Assembly (NCBI GenBank): GCA_030657355.1
Contig: CP131056.1
Coordinates: forward strand, 1-64,000
Direction: 5' to 3'
DNA from: Radicibacter daui
GTDB lineage: Bacteria; Pseudomonadota; Alphaproteobacteria; Radicibacterales; Radicibacteraceae
DNA length: 64,000 nucleotides
The translations under genes were made by a program, and so were the position numbers. Under the pieces are notes generated by a model. The model did no database searches, was not told the DNA's origin, and worked only from the letters and a program-made list of their open reading frames with translations. This document shows, piece by piece, positions 42,673 through 51,337 of this stretch (within the stretch, counting starts at the first letter, position 1; every line of letters begins with the position of its first letter).

Positions 42673-43362
42673 ATGACCACGCAGGACAAGGACACCCTCG
42701 GCACCCCGGTCGACTTCAAGGCCCCGCCGCCACCGGCACGTGTTGAACTCGCCGGCCGTTATGTCCTGGTGGAGCCGCTCGATCCAGCCCGCCATCTCGC
42801 AGGCCTTTCCGCTCTTGCCCTCGACCTGGCGGCCAACCCGACCTGGGATTATCTGGCCTATGGCCCCTTCGAGAGCGCGGCAGCCTATGAGGCACATCTG
42901 CGCGCACAGGCCGCCAGCACCGATCCACTGTTTTTTGTCTTCCGCAATCTCGATGCCGATGGCGCCGCCCAGGGCATCGCCAGTTTCCTGCGCATCACCG
43001 AGGCACAGGGCACGATCGAGATCGGCCATGTATGGTTCTCCCCGGCCCTGCAGCGTACCCGCGCCGCAACGGAAGGGTTGTTCCTGCTCGCCCGCTATGC
43101 CTTCGATCTCGGCTACCGGCGCCTTGAGTGGAAATGCAACGCTCTCAACGCCGCCTCCAAACGCGCGGCCGAGCGGCTCGGCTACAGCTATGAGGGCACC
43201 TTCCGCCAGATGATGGTGGTCAAGGGGCGCAACCGCGACACCGCCTGGTACTCCATCATCGACGGTGAATGGCCGGCTATAAAGGCACGCTTCGAGCAAT
43301 GGCTGGCGGAGAGTAATTTCGACTCTCGGGGACGCCAGCTTTCTGCACTGCGTACCCGATAA
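42673..43362 (+). CDS. GNAT family N-acetyltransferase (RimJ/RimL type)
   Basis: A 229-residue protein. Visible features are 'VLVEPLDPARHLAGLSAL' at the N-terminus, 'GTIEIGHVWFSPALQRTRAATEGLFLLARYAFDLGYRRLEWKCNALNAASKRAAERLGYSYEGTFRQ' in the acetyl-CoA domain, and 'NRDTAWYSIIDGEW' near the end. These match the RimJ/RimL/YjcK type that acetylates amino groups of proteins or small molecules. The substrate is unknown. The ATG at 42673 has GGGAGA 6 bases upstream, which decides the start. It follows the broken sirtuin gene on the same strand, an acylation/deacylation pairing that may be coincidental. Confidence 0.88.
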   Translation: MTTQDKDTLGTPVDFKAPPPPARVELAGRYVLVEPLDPARHLAGLSALALDLAANPTWDYLAYGPFESAAAYEAHLRAQAASTDPLFFVFRNLDADGAAQGIASFLRITEAQGTIEIGHVWFSPALQRTRAATEGLFLLARYAFDLGYRRLEWKCNALNAASKRAAERLGYSYEGTFRQMMVVKGRNRDTAWYSIIDGEWPAIKARFEQWLAESNFDSRGRQLSALRTR

Positions 43363-43388
43363 ACCAACCCCTCAGGGTCGCGTCGCGC

Positions 43389-44219
43389 CTACCCCACCTG
43401 CCATAGCGCCGAACCGTGGCGCTTCAACCAGTCGCGCGGGGCAAGCCCCTCTTCACTGAGACGCGCACACACGGCCCAGAAGGCGGGAGAGTGGTTCATC
43501 TCCGCCAGATGCGCCACCTCATGCGCGACCACATAATCGATGACCGCCTCCGGCGCGAGAATAAGCCGCCAGGAGAAACTGAGAGCTCCGCTGCTGGAGC
43601 AGGAACCCCAGCGGCTGCGCGTGTCTCGCACGGTAATCCGGGATATCGCCTTGCCCAGCAGTGCCGCCTTTTTGTCTGAGCGCTCGGCCAGTTCTTTGCG
43701 CGCAGCGGCCTTGAGCCAGGCAAGCAGCCGGCTTGCCACATGCTCGGCGGGCCCGCCCACCGCCAGGACGCCGGCAATGCCGGGCCCTGTTTCGTCCGGG
43801 CGCGCCAGACGCCGCTCCACGCGACGGCCGAGTGCAGGGTCATGCCGGATCAGGTGCGGCTCTCCCCTGAAGGGAATGATCTCACCATCGGCAAGCGATC
43901 CGCGCGGAGCCGCTTCTTCCAGCTTTTGCCGCGCCCAGTCGGCATGCCGGTCCAGAAATCCTTCGATCTGGCCGATTCCGATGCCCGGCGGCACCGTGAG
44001 CCGCACTACGCCGCGCGCAGCATCCACCCTAAGGGTCAGCCGGCGAGCATTGGGATGCGGGCGGATCGCCACCGAAACAGGCTCCGCCGCGCTTTCTGCC
44101 CCTTCCTGCGTCTCGACTGGTGCGTGCGCCGGGAGCCGCCCTGTCGGCAAGGGCAGCGTGTCAGGCAGGGCCGGCCGTCTGATCAGGCGGCGCAGTGTCG
44201 TGAGCTTGCGGCTGGGCAT
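43389..44219 (-). CDS. YgjP-like (SprT/M48-type) zinc metallopeptidase
   Basis: This 276-residue protein has an N-terminal part with 'SVAIRPHPNARRLTLRVDAARGVVRLTVPPG', typical of DUF45. The C-terminal metal site is 'VAHEVAHLAEMNHSPAFW', where the HEVAH pair and following His residues bind zinc. The block 'ITVRDTRSRWGSCSSSGALSFSWRLILAPEAVIDYVV' is the family hallmark. Activity and substrate are unproven for most members. The ATG at 44219 starts the family region; the upstream open frame is the antisense of the MOSC gene. It is divergent from the MOSC gene at 44292. Confidence 0.88.
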   Translation of the reverse strand: MPSRKLTTLRRLIRRPALPDTLPLPTGRLPAHAPVETQEGAESAAEPVSVAIRPHPNARRLTLRVDAARGVVRLTVPPGIGIGQIEGFLDRHADWARQKLEEAAPRGSLADGEIIPFRGEPHLIRHDPALGRRVERRLARPDETGPGIAGVLAVGGPAEHVASRLLAWLKAAARKELAERSDKKAALLGKAISRITVRDTRSRWGSCSSSGALSFSWRLILAPEAVIDYVVAHEVAHLAEMNHSPAFWAVCARLSEEGLAPRDWLKRHGSALWQVG

Positions 44220-44291
44220 GGCAAGACTATAGGATCGCCATGAAGCTGCCGGCAAGCCGGCCCCCTTTCCTAAAGAGCCGAGCACACTGCC

Positions 44292-45062
44292 ATGGGCGCC
44301 AGCATCGAAGCCATTTTCCGCTATCCGATCAAGGGCATGACCGCCCAGTCGCTGGAAAGCGCCGAACTTGAAGCCGAAGCCGGTATCGCGGGTGATCGTC
44401 GCTTCGCCCTCGCCCATGCCCGCAGTGCCTGCGAGCCGGAACAGCCGACACATCAGCGCAAGAGTCACTTCCTGCAGCTGATGCGCAACGCACCGCTCGC
44501 CAACCTGCGTCTCTCCATGGCGGACGGTCACACGGCGACCGTAGCCGTCGATGGGCATGTGCGCGTCGAAGCCGATCTGGAAACGCCGGAGGGCCGCGCC
44601 GCGCTGGAAGATTTCATGCTCGCTTACATTGACGAAGACATGACCTATGGCGGCGTGCGCGTGGTTGACGCGCGCGACGGCGCGGAAGGCCTTGTTCTCA
44701 CCGATCAGTCGAAGCCCTTTCTCTCGCTGATCAACAAGGCAAGCGTCAGCGAGGTAGAAGTCTTTGCCGGCCGGCCGGTCGATCCGATGCGGTTTCGGGG
44801 CAACCTGCTGATAGAGGGTATTGGCGCGTGGGAGGAGGCGAGCTGGATCGGGCGCAACCTCACCGTCGGCGAATGCGAGTTCGAAATCGTAAAGGCCATC
44901 GACCGCTGCGCCGCCACCGAGGTCGACCCGACGACGGCCGAGCGCGATATCAAGATGCTGTCAGTCCTGAAGGACAATTTCGGCAATATCGATTGCGGCA
45001 TCTTCGCCCGCGTGGTGAAGGGCGGACGGATCGCTCCGGGCGACGTGCTGGTTCTCTCCTGA
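44292..45062 (+). CDS. MOSC domain-containing protein
   Basis: This 256-residue protein has a MOSC N-terminal beta-barrel part ('IEAIFRYPIKGMTAQSLESAELEAEAGIAGDRRFALAH'). The C-terminal MOSC domain has 'FRGNLLIEGIGAWEEASWIGRNLTVGECEFEIVKAIDRCAATEVDP', and its Cys lines up with the residue that binds molybdenum cofactor sulphur in mARC-type proteins. The end reads 'GIFARVVKGGRIAPGDVL'. Relatives carry Mo-cofactor and reduce N-hydroxylated compounds, but the substrate is open. A second MOSC gene follows 35 bases later on the same strand. Confidence 0.88.
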   Translation: MGASIEAIFRYPIKGMTAQSLESAELEAEAGIAGDRRFALAHARSACEPEQPTHQRKSHFLQLMRNAPLANLRLSMADGHTATVAVDGHVRVEADLETPEGRAALEDFMLAYIDEDMTYGGVRVVDARDGAEGLVLTDQSKPFLSLINKASVSEVEVFAGRPVDPMRFRGNLLIEGIGAWEEASWIGRNLTVGECEFEIVKAIDRCAATEVDPTTAERDIKMLSVLKDNFGNIDCGIFARVVKGGRIAPGDVLVLS

Positions 45063-45097
45063 TCGCCCCGGCTTTCATCCCAGGCTGAAACCTCCCG

Positions 45098-45832
45098 ATG
45101 GCCATTACCCTTGCCGGCCTCTTCCGCTACCCCGTAAAGGGGCTGGGCGGAGAGGCGCTGGAAAGTGCCGCGCTTGGCTTCCACGCGGCTCTGCCCGGCG
45201 ACCGTGCCTTTGCGCCTGTCCGGCGCGGCCCGCCGCCAGTGCTGCTGCGCAAACCCGCCATCGCCACCATTGATGCCCGGCTGGAAGGGGCACCGGGTGC
45301 CGGTGCAGGCGAAAGCCGCCTTATCCTCAGCCGCGCGGGCGCTCCCATTGCCGCCGCCGATCCGGCGAGCGACACCGGCCGGCTTGAGCTTGCCGCCGCC
45401 ATCGCCGCCGCTCTCGATATTCTCGATCCGCTGGATATTGCGCCGGAAGGCAGCTTCCGCGGCGGGTTTCAGGGCCCTGCCTCGCTTTCGCTGATGGCGG
45501 AAGCTTCCGTCACCGCACTGCGCGAACGCCTCGACCTTTCAGGGCTCGACCCCCGGCGTTTTCGCTCCAATCTGGTGGTTGAAGGTTTGGCCGCCAATGA
45601 GGAACTAGGCTGGCGAGGGCGGCGCTTGCGCCTCGGCGAAGCCGAACTGCGCATCACCGGCCCCATCCGCCGGTGCCGGGTCATCGATACCAGCCTCGAT
45701 AGCGGGGAACGCGACCTTCCCCTGTTCGCTACCCTTGGGCAGGGCGGGGCCAATCCTTTGCTTGGCGTCTACGCCGAAGTCGTCAAGCCGGGTCGTATCG
45801 CACCCGGCGATGTCTGCATCCTGCTGGACTGA
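45098..45832 (+). CDS. Second MOSC domain-containing protein
   Basis: A 244-residue paralogue of the protein encoded just upstream. It shares the opening 'LFRYPVKGLGGEALESAALGFHAALPGDRAFAP', the central 'RRFRSNLVVEGLAANEELGWRGRRLRLGEAELRITGPIRRCRVID' with the cofactor Cys, and the closing 'GVYAEVVKPGRIAPGDV'. It is shorter and more divergent in its middle. The pair arose by tandem duplication or by fission of a functional dimer, and the 35-base spacing implies one transcript. A strong terminator follows. Confidence 0.85.
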   Translation: MAITLAGLFRYPVKGLGGEALESAALGFHAALPGDRAFAPVRRGPPPVLLRKPAIATIDARLEGAPGAGAGESRLILSRAGAPIAAADPASDTGRLELAAAIAAALDILDPLDIAPEGSFRGGFQGPASLSLMAEASVTALRERLDLSGLDPRRFRSNLVVEGLAANEELGWRGRRLRLGEAELRITGPIRRCRVIDTSLDSGERDLPLFATLGQGGANPLLGVYAEVVKPGRIAPGDVCILLD

Positions 45833-45857
45833 CGGCAATCGGGGCGCCCCCCAAAAC

Positions 45858-45895
45858 AAAAGGCCGCTTCCTGTCCTGACAGGAAGCGGCCTTTT
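45858..45895. terminator. Bidirectional terminator between the MOSC pair and the DUF4167 gene
   Basis: A perfect 17-base stem, AAAAGGCCGCTTCCTGT and ACAGGAAGCGGCCTTTT, encloses the loop CCTG. Arms begin with A4 and end with T4, so it works for both convergent transcripts. Confidence 0.92.
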
Positions 45896-45925
45896 ATCAT
45901 TTCAGCCAGCGCTCAGCCGTTGCCC

Positions 45926-46870
45926 TCAGGCATCGACCTCTTCACTGCCGCCATCATTGTCCACAGCCTCACGCTCCCGGCGGCGGGAACCGCCACCGAG
46001 GCCAAGCTGGCGCTGCAGACCGGCATCGAGCGTCTCACCCTCGCCACCTTCGCTGCCACGCGGCTGGCGCGGCTCACGGCGCCGGCGCGGCTGGCGCGGT
46101 TCGCGCTCGGTACGCGGGGCGGCGTCTGCCGGCTGGCTTACATCCAAGAACAGCGTTGCCGGTTCGCCGGTCTCGGCCGGCTGTGGAGCCGGTTCAGCGC
46201 TGCCCTGATTGCTCTCGGCCGCCTGGCGACGGTTGTTGCGCTCACGGCGCCAGTCCCGGTCGCCATCGCGATTATCACGGTCACGGTTGTCACGCTCGCG
46301 GCCGTCCCGATTGTCCCGGTCGCGGTTGTCACGATCGCGATTATCCCGCCCGCCATCACGGTTGTTGTCGCGCGAAAATTCGCGGCGGCGGTTGTCACGG
46401 CCTTCCTCGCGATAACCCTCGTCGCGATTGTCATCGCGGCGCGGCTCACGGGCGGTGAACTCGCCACCTTCCTGCGCTTCGCCACCTTCACCGCCGAAAC
46501 CGTAGTTCGACTGGGTCACAGCAGGCTGGTCGCCGGAGTAGAAATTATTATCGCCGCCCTGCGGGCGACCACCGCGCTCATTATTCTCCTCGTTGGCGAG
46601 GTTAATGAGACGCATGTAGTGCTCGGCATGCTGCATCAGGTTCTCGGCGCGCACCGGATCGCCCGAAGTCTGGGCATCGCGGGCCAGCGCCATATATTTT
46701 TCGTAAACCTGCCAGGCATTGCCGCGAATGCGCACATCCGGGCCATTGCTGTCAAAATTCTGGCTGCGCAACGGCACCTGGCGGCGATTGCCACCATTGT
46801 TGTTGTTGTTGCCACCGCCCCCATTGCCGCCCTTGTTACGGGATCGGCGCGGGTTGTTTCCTTGTCTCAT
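45926..46870 (-). CDS. DUF4167 domain-containing protein with a charged repeat tail
   Basis: A 314-residue protein. Residues about 1-30 are Gly/Asn/Arg-rich. The conserved DUF4167 core is at about 35-92 ('SNGPDVRIRGNAWQVYEKYMALARDAQTSGDPVRAENLMQHAEHYMRLIN'). The rest is low complexity, including tandem DNRDRDNRD-type repeats at about 157-205 and an Arg/Pro/Glu tail. DUF4167 is an alphaproteobacterial family near prmC/prfA. The charged tail suggests RNA binding or condensate formation, but there is no direct evidence. The ATG at 46870 is preferred over the longer open frame because MRQGNN is the family N-terminus. Confidence 0.88.
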   Translation of the reverse strand: MRQGNNPRRSRNKGGNGGGGNNNNNGGNRRQVPLRSQNFDSNGPDVRIRGNAWQVYEKYMALARDAQTSGDPVRAENLMQHAEHYMRLINLANEENNERGGRPQGGDNNFYSGDQPAVTQSNYGFGGEGGEAQEGGEFTAREPRRDDNRDEGYREEGRDNRRREFSRDNNRDGGRDNRDRDNRDRDNRDGRERDNRDRDNRDGDRDWRRERNNRRQAAESNQGSAEPAPQPAETGEPATLFLDVSQPADAAPRTEREPRQPRRRREPRQPRGSEGGEGETLDAGLQRQLGLGGGSRRREREAVDNDGGSEEVDA

Positions 46871-47285
46871 CGGACACGTCTTTTTTGGTTTCAAAGGCCG
46901 GGTGTTGCCGCTCTTTACCGGCACGGGATCAGGCAAGCCGTTCGCGATACTGCTGCAAACTTTCCCGGTTTTAACGGGCAAGACCGCAGCAAACCTCTCA
47001 TATCGCCGTATGACTACCTTCTCGTGCCACAACGCAGATACAGGGGCACCCGGGGCCGAACCCGGCCTGTGCTGCGTGCCATCCTGCCTGAAGCAGGCGG
47101 CCATTCCCTTTGCGGCTTTGGGGTTACCGGTCCGATGCGCTTATCCGGCAAAAGCCGTTTTTTTCGCCCGGTCCATGTAACAATCTGGACGGTACTGGCA
47201 ATCCCGCACCTTTCCAAGCCATTTTTTAGCAGGGCAGCCTGCTACCGACTGCACCGGCTCCGGTATCGGGGCAGCAGTCAGAATT
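46871..47285. other. 415-base gap between the DUF4167 gene and the PAS kinase
   Basis: No gene is supported here. In the DUF4167 direction the region would be a long leader. The main feature is a nested hairpin (TGCTGC..GCAGCA enclosing CCCG..CGGG, 46951-46991). A small CCTGCTTCAGG dyad lies near 47090-47100. No clean sigma-70 promoter was seen. Confidence 0.5.
46951..46991 (-). promoter_or_regulatory. Nested stem-loop in the DUF4167 leader
   Basis: TGCTGC (46951-46956) pairs with GCAGCA (46986-46991), and inside it CCCG (46964-46967) pairs with CGGG (46975-46978) around a TTTTAA-type loop. It lies 80-120 bases before the DUF4167 start on the minus strand. It may be a leader control element; this is inferred from structure alone. 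Confidence 0.35.
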
Positions 47286-49157
47286 TCAGGCCGCCCCGTC
47301 CGGCAGGTTGCCGGGCTCCGTTACCCGCTCGCTCTGGCGGGCCGGAGCGGGCAGGAACATTTCACGCGGCCGGCCGAAATAAAGATCGACCCTGGTTCCC
47401 TCGCCCGGCGTACTCTCAATTTCCAGCCGCCCGCCCTGCAGTTCCATGACCCGGGCCGCGATCGGCAGCCCCAATCCCAGCCCGCCATCGGCATGACCGC
47501 TGCCGAAAAGATCGGCCGCCTCCCCGCCCCGCTCGAAAGGCGAGAGCAGGCGCGAGGTGTCCGCGGCCTTGAAACCGGGCCCGGTGTCGATAACGGCCAC
47601 CCCGACAAAGCTTCTGTTGCCGCGCAGCAGCACCGTCACCGCGCCGCCCGCGGTGTTGTACCGCACGGCATTGTCGAGGATATGGTGCAGCGCCCGCCGG
47701 CAGGCCGCCCCTTCGGCAAGACCGCGCCAGTCGCCGGCGGGATCCGCTTCGAGCCTGAGCGACACCCCCCTGCCAGCGGCGGCGCTCTCGAACGCACGAA
47801 GGATGGACTGCACCAGCGGCAACATATCCGTGGTTTCCAGTTCCAGCGCGGCACTGCCATCGCTGTAGCGCGAAAACTCCAGCACATCATTGACGAGCCG
47901 CAGCATGTGATTGCCGGCAACATTGATATCGCCGGCATACTCGATGTATTCCCGCGGCTGGCCGGGGCCATACATTTCGTCGGCAATGATGCTGGAGAAG
48001 CCGATGATGGCATTGAGCGGCGTGCGCATCTCATGGCTCATCAACCGCAGGAACCGGGTCTTGATGCGGTTGGCGGCAATGGCCTCTTCGCGGCTCAGCT
48101 GGGCGTCGACGACATCCTGGTTTTCCAGCGACCGCACCAGCACGGAGACGAAAGTATCCGCCTCGCTTTCCACCTTGTGGATGTTGAGGATGAGGGGGAA
48201 CAGGCTGCCATCGGCCCGCCGGCCTTTGATCTCCCGCCAACGGCCGATTACCTTTTCACGCGCCGAGCCGGTAAAAAAGCCTTTGACCAGCGCATCATGG
48301 TGGCCACGCGTCGCATCGGGCACCAACTCATGCACCGTCATTCCCTCAAGCACACCATCCCCATAACCGAAGAGCTGGTCGGCCCGGCTGTTGGCAATAA
48401 CGATGGTTGCGGTCATATCGACCACGAGGACGGCATCATCCAGCCCCCGGATCACTCCCGCCAGAATATCCCTGTGCGCTTCGGCGGCATGACGCAGCCT
48501 GGCATAATTCAGGATCGGCCGAGCCAGCAGGTAGAGGGCCGCCGCCGCGACAGGCAAGGCTGCGAGCAGCGCCGTCGTCAGGGCAAGCTGCAGTGCCGCG
48601 AGGCGGGTGACTGCCGACAGATGACCGCTGATGCCGGCTGTGATCATACGGCGCAGCTCAGTAATCGCCGCAGCGGCACCGGCGTCATCAACCTTTACCC
48701 GCTGGTCGATCTCACCAATACCCAATTGCTGGCTGCGATAGAGGCGTACCTTGTCCAGCATGCCTTCATACCGGTCGAGCGTCTGCCGGATCGTCGCCAC
48801 CGGACCCGTGACACTTTCCGGCGCCAGATCAGGCGGTGTGAGCGTCAGCAGCCTGTCCATCGCCTTGTCGGCAACGGCGAAATTCTGCCGGGCGGCGACG
48901 TAAAACTCCTCCTCGCCACGCAGAACCCAGTTCTTGAAGTTATGAATGAAACCGTTATAGCCAATGACGGTATAGAGCTCGCCGGCATTACGGCCGTAGT
49001 CTCGCCAGCCATCCGTAGCAGCCTGCTCGTTGCGAACGGCATAGGTCGTCCAGCCGAGGGTGCCGGCCATCAGTGCAATAATCGTCAGGATAAGCGCGAT
49101 CAGCCACAGCAGCGTGCCGTGAATTCGCGCCATCTTGCGCCATCGCTCCAGGGACAT
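47286..49157 (-). CDS. Membrane PAS-domain sensor histidine kinase
   Basis: This 623-residue kinase has a membrane helix at about 15-41, a periplasmic helical sensor part at about 42-185 ('YNGFIHNFKNWVLRG' is its most striking segment) and a second helix at 186-213. A PAS domain covers about 228-348 (GLDDAVLVVDMTATIVIANSRADQLFGYG). HisKA has His375 in '[13 protein letters not shown]'. The ATPase domain has 'ILDNAVRYN', 'DTGPGF' and 'GGLGLGL'. No receiver is attached and no regulator gene is adjacent, so the partner is elsewhere. The ATG at 49157 has GGGAGG just upstream, which decides against the longer frame. The gene separates prmC from DUF4167. Confidence 0.88.
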   Translation of the reverse strand: MSLERWRKMARIHGTLLWLIALILTIIALMAGTLGWTTYAVRNEQAATDGWRDYGRNAGELYTVIGYNGFIHNFKNWVLRGEEEFYVAARQNFAVADKAMDRLLTLTPPDLAPESVTGPVATIRQTLDRYEGMLDKVRLYRSQQLGIGEIDQRVKVDDAGAAAAITELRRMITAGISGHLSAVTRLAALQLALTTALLAALPVAAAALYLLARPILNYARLRHAAEAHRDILAGVIRGLDDAVLVVDMTATIVIANSRADQLFGYGDGVLEGMTVHELVPDATRGHHDALVKGFFTGSAREKVIGRWREIKGRRADGSLFPLILNIHKVESEADTFVSVLVRSLENQDVVDAQLSREEAIAANRIKTRFLRLMSHEMRTPLNAIIGFSSIIADEMYGPGQPREYIEYAGDINVAGNHMLRLVNDVLEFSRYSDGSAALELETTDMLPLVQSILRAFESAAAGRGVSLRLEADPAGDWRGLAEGAACRRALHHILDNAVRYNTAGGAVTVLLRGNRSFVGVAVIDTGPGFKAADTSRLLSPFERGGEAADLFGSGHADGGLGLGLPIAARVMELQGGRLEIESTPGEGTRVDLYFGRPREMFLPAPARQSERVTEPGNLPDGAA

Positions 49158-49258
49158 ACTTTCCCTCCCCCTGGGAGAGCCTCTACCCAGACTCCCCTGA
49201 GGGCACAATCATAGGTGGCTTAAGCAAGCCCCCCTAAGTTTTTTACAAATGTTGACGA

Positions 49259-50128
49259 TCAATGCTTCGCCAATACACAACGGTTTATGCCTTGATAGTC
49301 ATTTTTAACTATAGGTGTATCTCCCAGTTGTTGCTTAAGCATTTCAGCAACATCCTGAGCCTGTCCGATTCCAACCTCGAACCCGATGATCCCGCCATCC
49401 CTCAGCAGGGTTGGGGCCGCTCCGGACAGCACACGATAGGGAGCCAGCCCGTCCGGCCCGCCATCAAGCGCGGCTTGCGGGTCGAACAGCCGGACTTCCG
49501 GATCCAGCCCGGTCAGATCGGCGCTCGGAATATAGGGCGGGTTGGAGACGATAATGTCGAAGCCATACGGCACCAGCGCCTGCGTCCAGTCGCCGACAGC
49601 AAAAAAAGCCCGGTCTGACAGACCGTTCCGCCCGGCATTCCGGCGCGCCGTAGCGGCCGCCTCCTCGCTGCGATCCAGCCCAAGGCCGATGGCGTTCGGC
49701 AGTTCGCTCAGCAGCGCCAGCAGGATACAGCCGGTACCGGTGCCCAGATCGACGACGGTAAGCGGCGCCTGGCGATCTGCCACCAGCTCCAGCACCCCCT
49801 CCACCAGCCGCTCGGTATCCGGGCGCGGCTCCAGCGTTGCCGGAGAAAGTTCCAGCTCAAGTGTCCAGAAACCGCGATGGCCGAGAATGCGCCCGACCGG
49901 CTCACGGGCAAGGCGTCGTTCGATGAAACCGGCAAAGACCCCGGCGGCCTCAGGAGGCGCTGCCTCGTCTCGCCGCAGCAGGAAACCGGCATGATCAAGC
50001 CCGGTCGCCGCTTCCAGCAGCAGCCGCGCATCAAGCGAAGGTGTGTCGAGCCCGGCTTCAGTGAGCCGCTTCGTCGCCTGCCGATGCAGGATGCGGTAAC
50101 TGGTCGGCTGATCCAGCCCGGCAGTCAT
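49259..50128 (-). CDS. prmC: Peptide chain release factor N5-glutamine methyltransferase
   Basis: This 289-residue enzyme methylates the Gln of the GGQ motif in release factors. The N-terminal helical domain is followed by a SAM-binding domain with 'VVDLGTGTGCILLALL' (about 126-140). The substrate motif NPPY is at 196-199 and should hold the Gln side chain. Length is standard. It begins 13 bases after the stop of prfA, encoding its substrate, so the two are one operon. The C-terminus ('INRCVLAKH') reaches into a lower-GC stretch but the protein looks complete. Confidence 0.95.
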   Translation of the reverse strand: MTAGLDQPTSYRILHRQATKRLTEAGLDTPSLDARLLLEAATGLDHAGFLLRRDEAAPPEAAGVFAGFIERRLAREPVGRILGHRGFWTLELELSPATLEPRPDTERLVEGVLELVADRQAPLTVVDLGTGTGCILLALLSELPNAIGLGLDRSEEAAATARRNAGRNGLSDRAFFAVGDWTQALVPYGFDIIVSNPPYIPSADLTGLDPEVRLFDPQAALDGGPDGLAPYRVLSGAAPTLLRDGGIIGFEVGIGQAQDVAEMLKQQLGDTPIVKNDYQGINRCVLAKH

Positions 50129-50141
50129 GACGGCGCCCCTG

Positions 50142-51218
50142 TCACTTCAATGTCGCAAGGCGCTGTGCCTGCTCTTCGGCAATCAGCGGCTCGATGATCT
50201 CGTCAAGCGCAGTCGCCATCATCACATCAGCGATCTTGTAGAGCGTCAGGTTGATGCGGTGATCGCTCACCCGGCCTTGCGGGAAATTGTAGGTGCGGAT
50301 GCGTTCCGAACGATCGCCCGAACCCACCTGCGCCTTGCGGTCGGCCGCGCGCTCGCTGTCCAGCATCTGTCGTTCACGGTCATATAGCCGGGCGCGCAGA
50401 ATCTTCATCGCCTTGGCGCGGTTCTTGTGCTGGGATTTTTCGTCCTGCTGGCTCACCACGATCCCGGTCGGCAGGTGAGTGATGCGCACAGCGCTTTCCG
50501 TACGGTTCACATGCTGCCCACCGGCGCCAGAGGCCCGGAAAACGTCGATACGCAGATCATTTTCGTTGATGTCGATATCGACATCCTCGGCTTCCGGCAG
50601 CACGGCCACGGTGGCGGCGGAGGTGTGGATACGGCCGCTGTTCTCCGTTTCCGGCACCCGCTGCACCCGGTGCACGCCGGATTCATATTTGAGCCGCGCG
50701 AAGACCCCGCTGCCATTGATGCTGGCCACACCCTCCTTGAGGCCGCCGATGCCGGTTTCGCTGGCCTCCATGACCTCGAAGCGCCAACCCTTGAGGGCGG
50801 CATAACGCTGGTACATGGCAAAGAGGTCGGCAGCAAACAGCGCCGCTTCCTCGCCGCCTGTGCCAGCGCGCACTTCAAGGATCGCCGACTTGTCGTCGTC
50901 GGCATCCTTGGGCAGCAACGCGATCTGCACCTTGAGCTCGATTTCCGGCAGTTCGCGCTTCAGCCGGTAATAGTCCTCCTCTGCCAGCGCCCGCATTTCG
51001 CTGTCGGTGGCGGGGTCGTCCATCAAGGCTTCCAGATCGGCATATTCGCGCCGGGCGGAATCGAGCGACCGGATGGCACCGGCCACCGGCTCCAGCTCGG
51101 CATATTCCTTGGACAGGGCGACGAACTTCTCGCCCTCCACACCGCTGGCGAGCGTGTCGCCCAGCTCATCGAAGCGGGCGAGCACCCGCCGAAAGCTGTC
51201 TTCAAGCATCACGGCCAT
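50142..51218 (-). CDS. prfA: Peptide chain release factor 1
   Basis: This 358-residue class I release factor reads UAA and UAG. GGQ is at residues 233-235 in '[11 protein letters not shown]'. The conserved '[15 protein letters not shown]', '[14 protein letters not shown]' and '[21 protein letters not shown]' blocks are all in place. The GTG or ATG start issue is minor: MAVMLEDSF is used, with an internal Met at position 4. It precedes prmC, whose product methylates Gln235. An upstream gap of 119 bases separates it from the WYL regulator gene. Confidence 0.96.
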   Translation of the reverse strand: MAVMLEDSFRRVLARFDELGDTLASGVEGEKFVALSKEYAELEPVAGAIRSLDSARREYADLEALMDDPATDSEMRALAEEDYYRLKRELPEIELKVQIALLPKDADDDKSAILEVRAGTGGEEAALFAADLFAMYQRYAALKGWRFEVMEASETGIGGLKEGVASINGSGVFARLKYESGVHRVQRVPETENSGRIHTSAATVAVLPEAEDVDIDINENDLRIDVFRASGAGGQHVNRTESAVRITHLPTGIVVSQQDEKSQHKNRAKAMKILRARLYDRERQMLDSERAADRKAQVGSGDRSERIRTYNFPQGRVSDHRINLTLYKIADVMMATALDEIIEPLIAEEQAQRLATLK

Positions 51219-51337
51219 ACGGCAGTTCCCGGCTTTCTGAAAATCAAAGTGCAGCGTTCCTAGGCGTTTTGGCGGTTCGCTTCAAGCTCGCGCGCACCGG
51301 CCGCTCCCACGGGGAGAGGCCGGAGTTTCGCTTTTTG

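Noticed and set aside
46240-46400. Short tandem repeats resembling a repeat array
   Set aside because: They encode the DNRD-type peptide repeats of the DUF4167 protein. Unit length and lack of unique spacers rule out a CRISPR array.
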